Source of the DNA: Virgibacillus sp. NKC19-3
GTDB taxonomy: Bacteria; Bacillota; Bacilli; Bacillales; Amphibacillaceae
Assembly (NCBI RefSeq): GCF_019837165.1
Contig: NZ_JAGYHC010000001.1
Coordinates: 3,472,001-3,536,000 of the forward strand
Reading direction: 5' to 3'
DNA length: 64,000 nucleotides
The translations under genes and the position numbers were made by a program. Shown one piece after another: positions 53,540 through 62,317 of this stretch (positions are counted from its first letter, which is position 1; every line of letters begins with the position of its first letter). The notes beneath the pieces were generated by a model, which saw nothing but the letters and a program-made list of their open reading frames with translations, searched no databases and was not told the origin of the DNA.

Positions 53540-56221
53540 TTATTGATCCAAATCACTCACCATAATCTCGTCAAATTGGATAATATTACTGCTGTCGTAG
53601 TCAAAGTTGATGACACTCATAAGCGCTTTGCCCGATGGATTGGCCAATTGTTCATCCTCAGAAAGTGTATGGACCATATCCCACGATTCCGGTTCTTCCA
53701 TACTATCATCCCAGAGACGAACCATCAGATCATCGTCTTTCGCACGCAATCGTAGCCAATGCCACTCATCGGTCATATTTGCATCCATCTGATTGAAGTT
53801 ATTGGAACTGTTGTCATATCTACCTCTAAGAATCAATTCATCCGTGTTGAAATTCAACTCAATACCTAAGCCGTTTACAGGCATTGAACTACCGGAGGAA
53901 AATGCATCAGACTGAACCCACAACCTCAACCGTTGATTATTTCCTATCTCATTAGCTCGGAACCGAACCAGCAATTCGCTATTTTCCGTCTCTTCCATAG
54001 CTGGAATTATACGACCGTAAGTGCTGCCATTACCCTGCTTACGGGTATCTACTTCCACTTTTCCAGTGTGTTCTTGGATCGTATATGTTACGCCATCCGG
54101 GTCCGACGGCCAAGAATGAAGGTTCACAAAATCAGATGAATCCCAGTTGCTTCCGTCTTTACCAATGAATCCTTGGTAAAAAACATTATCCAGATCCTTC
54201 AAGTAACTGTCAGCTTGTGGTTCAATCAGATTATAGGCTTCCGCTGTGATCAGGTCGTTTTCTGATTGATGATCAAGCAACTCCAATAAACTCTCCAGAT
54301 GTTTGATAACCTTCTCCGTCTCGTCCTGTTCTTCGAATTGACTAATCGCTGTCAAATGAAGATTTACAGAACGAGCAGCTTCGTCGTTCGCAAACTCTCC
54401 GTCTTCTTCAAAACGGTCAACTAGTATCTGCAAATTTGCCAAACTTGGTTCTCCAAGCGGCGGCTCCACCTCACTTGGGTCTGAACAATCATCCAATGGC
54501 AAGCCGTCCAACTCGTTATACTTTGCCTGTTCATCGAGCAGAAACGGGACTACCGTCATCATCGGCTGATTCATTGTAACCAATATACCGTTCTCACTGA
54601 CTTGTTCCGTTTGTAATGAAAATAAATCAATGTGCCGACGTAGTTCTTCTGCTTGTGAAGTATTTATAAGATAGCCACATGCAGCGGGATCTAACACTGC
54701 CCACTCTGGAGGTTCTCGATTGTCTGCTCCATCGAGATAGAACGGTTCCTGATTTGCGCCATCCCTTGCCCTGCGATCTGGAGCATCAGTCACAGCCTCC
54801 ACGACATCATCGAGCCGTTCCCGATAAAACCGCATTACTGACAATGCTGTTTCCATCTGCATCTCTACCCGAGCTTCCGGTTTTGCTCTACCTGCTGATT
54901 CCGTAATCAAACCTAGGCCATGCCGTAAGCCAAGCATATTTGACAATACGCGCTCGTTTCCGTTCGTGCTTGAATTAGGGGATCCATATATGCCCGTGGT
55001 AAATCCCGCTTCTTCAACGTCTGGCATCAAATAATCTTGTACCATTTCTTTACTTAACGCTTGTAATGATTGGTCAATATTTAAGTTACGTGGCCATACC
55101 ATCTCCATTTCCGGACTAGCTCCACTTGGACGTTCATGTGCATCAATCGTAATATCCGGTTGGAATTGATTCATGACTTCTGCTACTATCTGTATTTCAG
55201 GTGTAGCCAAGTTGAGATGGTCACGGTTGTTATCAATACCTAAACTGTTTCCTCTTTGATTAGCTTCTCGTCCATCCGGATTCGGTGTAGGCATGAAAAG
55301 AATTGTTGTTTCACGCATCTGCTCCAATAACTCAGGATCATCCGTAAAAGCTAAATCCCGCAATAATTGCAATGCCATTTCCTGTCCTGCAGGCTCGTTA
55401 CCGTGTGGTGTTCCTTGTATCAATATATTCCGCCCATTTGCAATTTCTTCATCCGATAGTGGCTCCGGATAACCAACACGTACTAAATGGATTGGCCTTC
55501 CCTCTATGGAAGTGCCCTCTTCCGTGTACGTGACCCTTTCTGACTCTGCAGCGATTTTTTCCAGGAAAGCGGCTTCCTCAGAAGGGACTGTCCATCCATT
55601 CCCATTTCGCTGCTCAAACCCTGTCTTCGTTGAATTCGGATCAAACTCATTTTGTATGAATACTTTTTCACCAACGTCTCCTACTTCTGCTTGTGTCTGT
55701 GGGCCATTCGGGCATGTTACTGGTTCTGCATCAGCTTCACCTAGTAATTGCAATCCAGCCGTGCGTGAAATGGATAACAATGGGATCGATGCAGATGTAG
55801 ACATGGTTGACGGAAAAGCATCGCAACCATCGTTGTCTGTACGCTGATCATTAAATATGAGTACCGCCGAGTAATCTTTTCCCTCTATGTTATCCATTTT
55901 CTCAACGAAAAGACAGTCGCCTCGTTCCACTAATGCTATATTGTCTTCCTTTGTAGCTTCAGGAACAGAAGCATGGTCATCACACGCCGAGCCAACGTAA
56001 ACAACTTCTCCATCAATGGGACCAACATCCTTAATATTTGGCGTTTCTTCTGACCAATAATAGTCAAAAGATGTGCCTGCTAATGGACCACTTGCAATCT
56101 CTGATATATACCCCTCTCTGTCCTCCCCTGATGCACCGATTCCGGATAATGATTCCATCGCAACAAATAGGAATAAAATCAACATGAAAGAAATGGTAAT
56201 CTTCCCATTCCGTTTTTGCAT
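53540..56221 (-). CDS. Secreted M14 carboxypeptidase-like protein with PA, FIMAH and C-terminal beta domain
   Basis: 893 residues from ATG 56221 (gggagg, 8 nt). Signal peptide, then a PA domain (about 75-200 of the longer frame; GSACDDHA, ALVERGDCLFVEKM). The M14 domain (about 225-490) has GTPHGNEPAG zinc His and Glu, PNPDGREAN, NNRDHLN, DAHERPSG zinc His and ITESAG with the catalytic Glu. A FIMAH helical domain (about 604-690: ILVDRFEEDGEFANDEAARS, HLTAISQFEEQ) precedes a beta-rich module (692-904) shared with the next two genes. FIMAH is a domain found on exported Bacilli enzymes; its role is unknown to me. The last gene of four tandem FIMAH enzymes. Probably cuts C-terminal residues of unusual peptides outside the cell. 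Confidence 0.9.
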   Translation of the reverse strand: MQKRNGKITISFMLILFLFVAMESLSGIGASGEDREGYISEIASGPLAGTSFDYYWSEETPNIKDVGPIDGEVVYVGSACDDHASVPEATKEDNIALVERGDCLFVEKMDNIEGKDYSAVLIFNDQRTDNDGCDAFPSTMSTSASIPLLSISRTAGLQLLGEADAEPVTCPNGPQTQAEVGDVGEKVFIQNEFDPNSTKTGFEQRNGNGWTVPSEEAAFLEKIAAESERVTYTEEGTSIEGRPIHLVRVGYPEPLSDEEIANGRNILIQGTPHGNEPAGQEMALQLLRDLAFTDDPELLEQMRETTILFMPTPNPDGREANQRGNSLGIDNNRDHLNLATPEIQIVAEVMNQFQPDITIDAHERPSGASPEMEMVWPRNLNIDQSLQALSKEMVQDYLMPDVEEAGFTTGIYGSPNSSTNGNERVLSNMLGLRHGLGLITESAGRAKPEARVEMQMETALSVMRFYRERLDDVVEAVTDAPDRRARDGANQEPFYLDGADNREPPEWAVLDPAACGYLINTSQAEELRRHIDLFSLQTEQVSENGILVTMNQPMMTVVPFLLDEQAKYNELDGLPLDDCSDPSEVEPPLGEPSLANLQILVDRFEEDGEFANDEAARSVNLHLTAISQFEEQDETEKVIKHLESLLELLDHQSENDLITAEAYNLIEPQADSYLKDLDNVFYQGFIGKDGSNWDSSDFVNLHSWPSDPDGVTYTIQEHTGKVEVDTRKQGNGSTYGRIIPAMEETENSELLVRFRANEIGNNQRLRLWVQSDAFSSGSSMPVNGLGIELNFNTDELILRGRYDNSSNNFNQMDANMTDEWHWLRLRAKDDDLMVRLWDDSMEEPESWDMVHTLSEDEQLANPSGKALMSVINFDYDSSNIIQFDEIMVSDLDQ

Positions 56222-56324
56222 TAGAGTTCCTCCCTTAAAAATGTCAAATTTCAACCCATAATAATCACCCCAGTGGCAAGCAAATACCTGCCACTAAGGT
56301 ATTATTCTTATAAAATCTGATATT

Positions 56325-59132
56325 CTATCGCCATTCCTCAAGCAAATTATCAGCATGTGATTTCAACGTACTGGATGCTTGTTCTGTAATCTGTTCATCT
56401 TCTTCCTGATGATCCAGTAGCGTTTTAAAGTTCTCCATATGCGTGATCGCTTTATCTATCTTGTTTTCCTTTTCATAATGTTCAATAGATGATAAGTGAG
56501 TGCTAAGCAACCTTGCTGCTTCCTCATTTACAATTTCACCACTGGATTCATATTGTTCAATAAGATCCATCATCAATTCAACATGTGATTCTTCGGGAGG
56601 AGGATCTTCTATCTCATCTCTATCAATGGCCATTGCGCTTCCTCCACCTCTTCTCTCCGGTTCTGCAGCAGCTCGAACTTTGCCATCTTCTAAAAATTCC
56701 AACCCTGTTGCCGCACTAATTCCTTGTACAGCTGTATCTGCGGTAAACGTATGCCCCATTTCTTCTAGTTCTGTTAAGAGTGATCCATACTCATCAAGAT
56801 AAATTTCTTCATATTGTGCATTTGCATGACTTAGGTTACGTTGTGATAACCGTGGCTCATTAATCGCCTCCGGTAAAGTCATACCAAAATCAAGCTGACC
56901 AAGGATGATCTGTGTTATTGTTGTTATAATCCGATTACTGGATGGTGCTCCTACCGTCATCACAGGGGCTCCATCTTTAGTCACAATAGTAGGAGACATC
57001 GCACTTAGCATCCGGAGTCCAGGTCTTGGAGCATTGGGATGATCCGGATCTTGCATTGGTGTCCGGCCTGAAAATCCATTATTTAATATAAACCCATAAC
57101 CAGGTACGACCATTCCATTTCCTGCAATGCTGTTAATCGTCTTCGTATAACTGACAACATTTCCATCCTTATCACTTACAGATAAATGAATGGTTTCTGT
57201 AGGTATTTCTTCCTCCGCTTCCTGAGAAGAAGCAGCATTCTGTTCCAGTGTTGTCAGTTGTTTATCGTCAGCCAAATCGTTTACGGTAATTTCGTCAAAG
57301 GAAATCGTGTTCTCACTGTCTTTATCAAAATTGATCATACTTATAAGCGCTTTCCCTAAGGCGTTATTTGCTTTTTCCTCTGCGGATAACTCATGCGAGA
57401 TATCCCAATCTTCTGGTTCGTTACGATCATCATTCCAAAGACGGGCACGAAGTTGATCACCTTCAGCTCTAAGCCGTAACCAGTGCCAATCTGTAGACAG
57501 ATCCGTATCGACTGTATCAAATGTCGTTGAGCTTCCTTCTTCTCTTCCGCGTAGCATTAACTGTTGGTTGTCTGCTCGCAATTCAATTCCATACCCATTT
57601 TCCGCCATGGAACTTCCGGAACTAAATCGATCCGCCTGTGTCCATAATCGCAAACGCTGATCATTCCCCAATTCATCAAATTTGAATTTCACCAAAACTT
57701 CACTCTCAGATAGGGCTCCCATATCCGGAGTAATCGCCCCGTAAGCACTTCCATTATCCTCCTGCCTCTTATCCATAGCGACTTGCCCAGTATTTCCCTG
57801 TATGCTGAAATCAGCACCGGGCGGGGTTTGCGGCCATGAATGGAGATTGGCAAATATAGTCGGATCCCATTGATCTCCATCATTTCCTTCAAAATTATGA
57901 TAGAAACCGATACCTTCATCTTCTGGTGATTCCGGCTCTTTATCCGGGTCTTCTTCATATGGTAATGGATCTCCTGGAGCCACCTGGCCAATAGAAGCAA
58001 CATCGTCCGATATCTTTTGCCTCCGCTCAGCCGCGTAACCCTTTGACATTAAACCATTTACCGGAACCATCGTATGTGCTGGATCTCCCATATACATGCT
58101 ACGGTCCGCAAATGCATACCTAGAAGCTTCAAGAAAATAATGATATCGCTGAACTTCAGACATGTTTTCAAGATCATAAGCTTCCAAGATATTTAGTATT
58201 TCACTGATTGTGACACCACTTGATGTTGGAGGTACACTATAAATATCATGACCGTGATATGTCGTATGCGTAGGCTCTTTCGAAAGCACTTCATAATTCT
58301 TAAGGTCATTCATCGACATATCCCCTGCCAACACCTCCCTGTCCGGGTTATCCACCGTAGGAGGATTGTGGATTGTGTCAATAATTGCCTCGGCAATCTC
58401 TCCATCATAAAATACAGAACTTCCGTGTTCAGCAATTAAACGATACGTATTAGCAATATCCGGATTTTTCATAATAGTACCTTCTTCCGGTACTTCTCCG
58501 TTTTCATCCAGATAAAGTTCTTTAGAGCTTTCAAAAAGCCGTAATTTATCGGCATTTTCCTCTGTTTCCCGAATAAAATTGGGGTCAGCTGCAAACCCTT
58601 CTTCGGCAACATCTATTGCTGGTTGCAACACGTCACTTAAGGACATTGTTCCGTGTTCCTCCAGTGCCTGCTCCCAACCTTTGACCATCCCTGGTATACC
58701 TGTTGCCATTCCGCTAGAACTACGAACAGCCGTAGGATAGAGCTCTCCTGTATCCGGGTTCACAAAGGAGTCCGGACCAAAATTTTCACTTGTTTCTATT
58801 ACATGGTCCAAAACAACAGAACGATCTTCCTCAGCTAAGTAAATATTCATAAAGCCTCCACCGCCAATCCCGCCGGAAAAGGGCCGTGTTACACCTTGCG
58901 TTGCAGATGCTGCCACAGCTGCATCAATTGCATTACCACCTTGTTTCAGGATCTCAGTCGCTGCGTCGGAGCTTTTCACATGCTCTGTTGCGACTGCCCC
59001 TCCGTCCCCAACAGCCGTTGGATTTTGTCTTGGGTCTCCTGTATCCCCTGCAAAACCGGTTATGGGAACAGTTACGGTTAAAAGAATAATTAGAAATACA
59101 GAAGTTAATGGCCTCATCCTTCTTTTGGTCAT
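56325..59132 (-). CDS. Secreted gamma-glutamyltransferase with domain insertion and FIMAH domain
   Basis: 935 residues against about 580 in normal GGT. Signal peptide; GGT large-subunit part at 35-405 (TEILKQGGNAIDAAVAA, GGIGGGGFMNIY, PPTSSGVTISEILNI); a beta-rich insert at about 409-625; then the small-subunit part beginning at the maturation Thr647 (ETIHLSVSDKDGNVVSYT), LSAMSPTIVTKDG and C-terminal FIMAH (850-935). The insert stands just before the self-cleavage site, where the linker of the large subunit ends. The oxyanion-hole sequence usually GG reads GAPSSNRI here, a notable change. It hydrolyses or transfers gamma-glutamyl groups (glutathione, gamma-peptides or poly-gamma-glutamate). 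ATG 7 nt from aaaggag; a hairpin terminator lies just upstream. Confidence 0.88.
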   Translation of the reverse strand: MTKRRMRPLTSVFLIILLTVTVPITGFAGDTGDPRQNPTAVGDGGAVATEHVKSSDAATEILKQGGNAIDAAVAASATQGVTRPFSGGIGGGGFMNIYLAEEDRSVVLDHVIETSENFGPDSFVNPDTGELYPTAVRSSSGMATGIPGMVKGWEQALEEHGTMSLSDVLQPAIDVAEEGFAADPNFIRETEENADKLRLFESSKELYLDENGEVPEEGTIMKNPDIANTYRLIAEHGSSVFYDGEIAEAIIDTIHNPPTVDNPDREVLAGDMSMNDLKNYEVLSKEPTHTTYHGHDIYSVPPTSSGVTISEILNILEAYDLENMSEVQRYHYFLEASRYAFADRSMYMGDPAHTMVPVNGLMSKGYAAERRQKISDDVASIGQVAPGDPLPYEEDPDKEPESPEDEGIGFYHNFEGNDGDQWDPTIFANLHSWPQTPPGADFSIQGNTGQVAMDKRQEDNGSAYGAITPDMGALSESEVLVKFKFDELGNDQRLRLWTQADRFSSGSSMAENGYGIELRADNQQLMLRGREEGSSTTFDTVDTDLSTDWHWLRLRAEGDQLRARLWNDDRNEPEDWDISHELSAEEKANNALGKALISMINFDKDSENTISFDEITVNDLADDKQLTTLEQNAASSQEAEEEIPTETIHLSVSDKDGNVVSYTKTINSIAGNGMVVPGYGFILNNGFSGRTPMQDPDHPNAPRPGLRMLSAMSPTIVTKDGAPVMTVGAPSSNRIITTITQIILGQLDFGMTLPEAINEPRLSQRNLSHANAQYEEIYLDEYGSLLTELEEMGHTFTADTAVQGISAATGLEFLEDGKVRAAAEPERRGGGSAMAIDRDEIEDPPPEESHVELMMDLIEQYESSGEIVNEEAARLLSTHLSSIEHYEKENKIDKAITHMENFKTLLDHQEEDEQITEQASSTLKSHADNLLEEWR

Positions 59133-59149
59133 ATTAATTCTCCTTTGCT

Positions 59150-59198
59150 TTATAAAAAATCTCCCTGTAACAAATCATTTGCTGTCTGTCACAGGGAG
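59150..59198 (-). terminator. Terminator or attenuator between the amidohydrolase and GGT genes
   Basis: On the minus strand ctccctgt (59198-59191) pairs with acagggag (59168-59161), followed by attttttat. It lies only 20-30 bp before the GGT ribosome site, leaving no room for a downstream promoter. Confidence 0.75.
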
Positions 59199-59245
59199 TT
59201 ACCCTTTGCGTCAAAGTTGCTTTCTACTATCCTGGAAAAGGAACT

Positions 59246-62119
59246 TTATTGCCAAGCTTCAAGAATATGATCGGCATGGGTTGCAAGCACAACAGCTGCC
59301 TCCTCAGAAATCTCCCCATTTGTTTCCTGGTAATCAAGTAATTGCTTAAAGCTATTTAAATGTCTAATAGCTTTATCCATGGAGCCGGTAGATTCATAGT
59401 GAGCAATGGTAGTTAAATGTGTTTGCAGTTTTCCGGCCGATTCATCGCTACCTATATCTTCATCACTCCTGAATTCATCTACAAGCGCTTTCATATCTTC
59501 AATACTTAATGGTTCTGCCTCACCCAAAAATCCTCTAATTTCATTCTCCCCTTCAATTTGAATCGTAACGGTTGGACGCTTATCTGTTGCCATCGTCTCA
59601 TTTTCATCGATGATCACCATGAACGTACGCTCTTCATTTTCATTTAATAAACCACGTCCGGTAAAGCTTGTCCACCCATCTGTCACCTGCACTTTTCCGA
59701 ATCCGGTTGCATTAAAATTCATCTCTGCATCCTCATCTTGAACAGTAAATGAGCCATCCGCATTTTTATCCGTTTCCCCCTGCTGAATAGACAACTCCAT
59801 TTCAACGCCTGTTAAGACATCCGATTCATCTATCTTGTAGAGGTGACCTTCTTCCTTTACATCAACAGATTCCGTAGTCATCGGTCGAGTTGGCATGTTC
59901 GCAGCTCGTTTCAAGGCCTTACCAGATTGCAAACCGGTCAATTCCCCATCTTCAAGTGCGAAGTCGCCATTGACTAGAACATAGTCTATTCCATCCGCAT
60001 ATTGCTTCGGCTCATCAAACGTTCCATTATCCACAATGGTATCCGGATCAAAAATCGTGATGTCTGCTGCCATGCCTTCAGCAATAAATCCTCGATCCGT
60101 CATTCCACTAATGGTTGCCGGTAACCCTGTCATTTTTTGAACCATTGTTTCCCAATCTGTAAGTCCTTCTTCCCTTACATATTGGCTAAGCGCTCGTGGC
60201 TGAGTTCCGTATCTTCTTGGATGAGTACTGCTTGATGTTGTTGCCCCTCCATCGGATGCAATAGCCGTAGTCGGATTTTGAAGAATCCGTGCAAAGTCTT
60301 CTTCATGGCCGAAACTATAAATAGATCTCAAACTTCCTTCTGTTTCCAAAATTCTCATGGTTGTTTCACCAGGTGTCAATTCTTCTTCCTCTCCATCCTC
60401 TTGTGGTGCAGGAATTTCCTGTACCATGTTCCACTCATCCGGTTCTTCTTCCTCGTCGTTCCATAGACGTACCATCAGTTGATCATCCTCAACCCGAATT
60501 CTCAATGACTGCCAATCTGTTGTCATGTTGGCATCTACACTGCCATAATTTGTTGAATTACCGTCTTCTCTTCCATATAAAGCAATAGTGTCAGTTCCAA
60601 GGTGTAATTCAATACCATAACCATTGACAGGGAAAGAACTTCCTGAACTAAAATCATCAGCTTGCAGCCAGAATCGGAGTCGCTGGTCGTTATCCACATC
60701 ACTAGCTCTAAAGCGCATATATGCTTCACTGTTATTTTCCAACTCTTCCATTACAGGTGTAATTTTTCCATAAGCACTGGCATTTCCTTGGGTTCTTTCG
60801 TCAATGTGAATTTTCCCTTTATTCTCCTCTACCAGATAGCTTACCGCATTGGATGGATAGGAAGACAATTGGTCAAATGCTTCAGATTCCCATTCATCAC
60901 TTCCGGCGAAATCATATGCAAATGCCGTATCGCCATCTGAGTCCTTCACGTTCACCTCATCAACATCAATGGTTATATCACTGTCATAATCGAAGTTGAG
61001 AACACTTAACAGCATTTGTCCATTTCTGTCATAGTTGAAACCTTCTTCCATATAATCAGCAAGGGTCATTTGCTTAGTAGGGAAATAGACATCTTCTGGG
61101 CCCTCTACCCGGCTATGCATAATTTCTTCAATTTCTTCGGCAATCTGTGGACGAAGCTCTGGATCAGAAAAACGTTCCAGCATCGCATCTCGCCCTCCAT
61201 CTTCTACCCATGGCGGGACAATTGCCGTTAGACCTGTTTGACTGCGAATATATGGATAGACATCGGCTGTCGCATAGGTTCCACGTGCATTTGCTTCCTC
61301 AATCATTCCAACTGTTTCTGCCGATTTTCCCCAGTTATCCGGACCCATCACCTTCATATGAGTAATATGAGGTACAAGCCCTGCTTCTTCTCCGATTTCA
61401 ATTGTTTCAGCCGTTGCCTCTACAACTTCATTGTTTTCATTGCGAATGTGGTGTTGAAAATATGTCCGCCATTGATCTGCTACACTAACGACATCGATGA
61501 CTTCTTCCGTTGTTGCATAATAAGCAGGTCTGTAGAATAATCCGGCCGAAACCCCAAAACCGCCATCCTCCATGCCTTGAATGATCAATTTCTGCATCTC
61601 ATTGATTTCTTCTTCCGTTGCTTCTCGATCTTCTTCACCAATGACTTCTTCCCAAACCGAATTAAATCCAATATGGGCACCAATGTTTATACCCAGCCCT
61701 GCATCTTCAAGTGCAAAACGTTCTTGAAGATCTGTTGGTCCCCCTCCATCAACATTTAACATCTCTGTCGTGACCCCTTGCGTAAGGGAGCTCTGTGCTT
61801 CTTGCAGTGCTGAGGTTGACGCGTGACTGTGAAGATCAATAAAACCGGGGGATACAAATAGACCATTTGCATCCACTTCTTTTTCTGCAACATAATCTCT
61901 CAAATCGCCGATATGGGCGATAATGCCATTTCGTATCCCAATGTCGGCTTCATATTTCGACAGACCAGAACCATCGATGATCGTTCCATTTCTAATAATT
62001 TTGTCAAAGTCCACTTCATCCTGAGATTGCGCAGCAATTCCAACGGAACCCTGTAAGAATGTACCTAATAGGAACACAATCATTGCCACTATGATCGACG
62101 TTTGGCGCACCCTAAACAT
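59246..62119 (-). CDS. Secreted D-aminoacylase/dihydroorotase-like amidohydrolase with permuted beta-domain insertion and FIMAH
   Basis: 957 residues from ATG 62119 (gaggagg, 7 nt). Signal peptide; amidohydrolase start DFDKIIRNGTIIDGSG; zinc motif FIDLHSHAST; GVSAGLFYRPAYYATTEEV; PHITHMKVMG; then after an insert (about 368-580) the domain resumes with ARILQNPTTAIASDGG (catalytic Asp), RGFIAEGMAADITIFDP and YVLVNG. N-acyl-D-amino-acid deacylases have this plan without the insert. A short beta segment follows (750-865), then FIMAH (870-957). In the insert the final strand of the shared beta module (NGQMLLSVLNFDYDSDI) precedes its core rather than following it. It probably deacylates N-acyl-D-amino acids outside the cell. 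Confidence 0.88.
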   Translation of the reverse strand: MFRVRQTSIIVAMIVFLLGTFLQGSVGIAAQSQDEVDFDKIIRNGTIIDGSGLSKYEADIGIRNGIIAHIGDLRDYVAEKEVDANGLFVSPGFIDLHSHASTSALQEAQSSLTQGVTTEMLNVDGGGPTDLQERFALEDAGLGINIGAHIGFNSVWEEVIGEEDREATEEEINEMQKLIIQGMEDGGFGVSAGLFYRPAYYATTEEVIDVVSVADQWRTYFQHHIRNENNEVVEATAETIEIGEEAGLVPHITHMKVMGPDNWGKSAETVGMIEEANARGTYATADVYPYIRSQTGLTAIVPPWVEDGGRDAMLERFSDPELRPQIAEEIEEIMHSRVEGPEDVYFPTKQMTLADYMEEGFNYDRNGQMLLSVLNFDYDSDITIDVDEVNVKDSDGDTAFAYDFAGSDEWESEAFDQLSSYPSNAVSYLVEENKGKIHIDERTQGNASAYGKITPVMEELENNSEAYMRFRASDVDNDQRLRFWLQADDFSSGSSFPVNGYGIELHLGTDTIALYGREDGNSTNYGSVDANMTTDWQSLRIRVEDDQLMVRLWNDEEEEPDEWNMVQEIPAPQEDGEEEELTPGETTMRILETEGSLRSIYSFGHEEDFARILQNPTTAIASDGGATTSSSTHPRRYGTQPRALSQYVREEGLTDWETMVQKMTGLPATISGMTDRGFIAEGMAADITIFDPDTIVDNGTFDEPKQYADGIDYVLVNGDFALEDGELTGLQSGKALKRAANMPTRPMTTESVDVKEEGHLYKIDESDVLTGVEMELSIQQGETDKNADGSFTVQDEDAEMNFNATGFGKVQVTDGWTSFTGRGLLNENEERTFMVIIDENETMATDKRPTVTIQIEGENEIRGFLGEAEPLSIEDMKALVDEFRSDEDIGSDESAGKLQTHLTTIAHYESTGSMDKAIRHLNSFKQLLDYQETNGEISEEAAVVLATHADHILEAWQ

Positions 62120-62171
62120 GAGCATTCCTCCTCATTAATCCGTACTGATTCTTTGTCTACGAAGTGAGTAT

Positions 62172-62267
62172 GGCTGGGATAAGGCAAAAGCGTTTAACGA
62201 AAAAATGCACGTTTCCGAAGCGATGTATATTCGGAATTTATTTGTTCAAAACACTTTTGTGCCAACC
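62172..62267 (-). repeat. Short (about 96-bp) internally deleted relative of the 266-bp repeat
   Basis: On the minus strand it begins ggttggcacaaaagtgtttt, then gaacaaataaattccgaata and tacatcgcttc, the left end of the 266-bp repeat (compare 18501-18553), then jumps to a right end with ctgggataag reading inward. It holds only the two ends, like a deletion derivative. Located between two FIMAH enzyme genes. Confidence 0.65.
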
Positions 62268-62317
62268 TCTTTGGGTGTCTTCATCGTATTTTTCACTTCA
62301 AACCTACAGAAAAAATA

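Noticed and set aside
56272-56295. Hairpin between the M14 and GGT genes as a terminator
   Set aside because: Only a 7-bp stem and no T-run on the minus strand.
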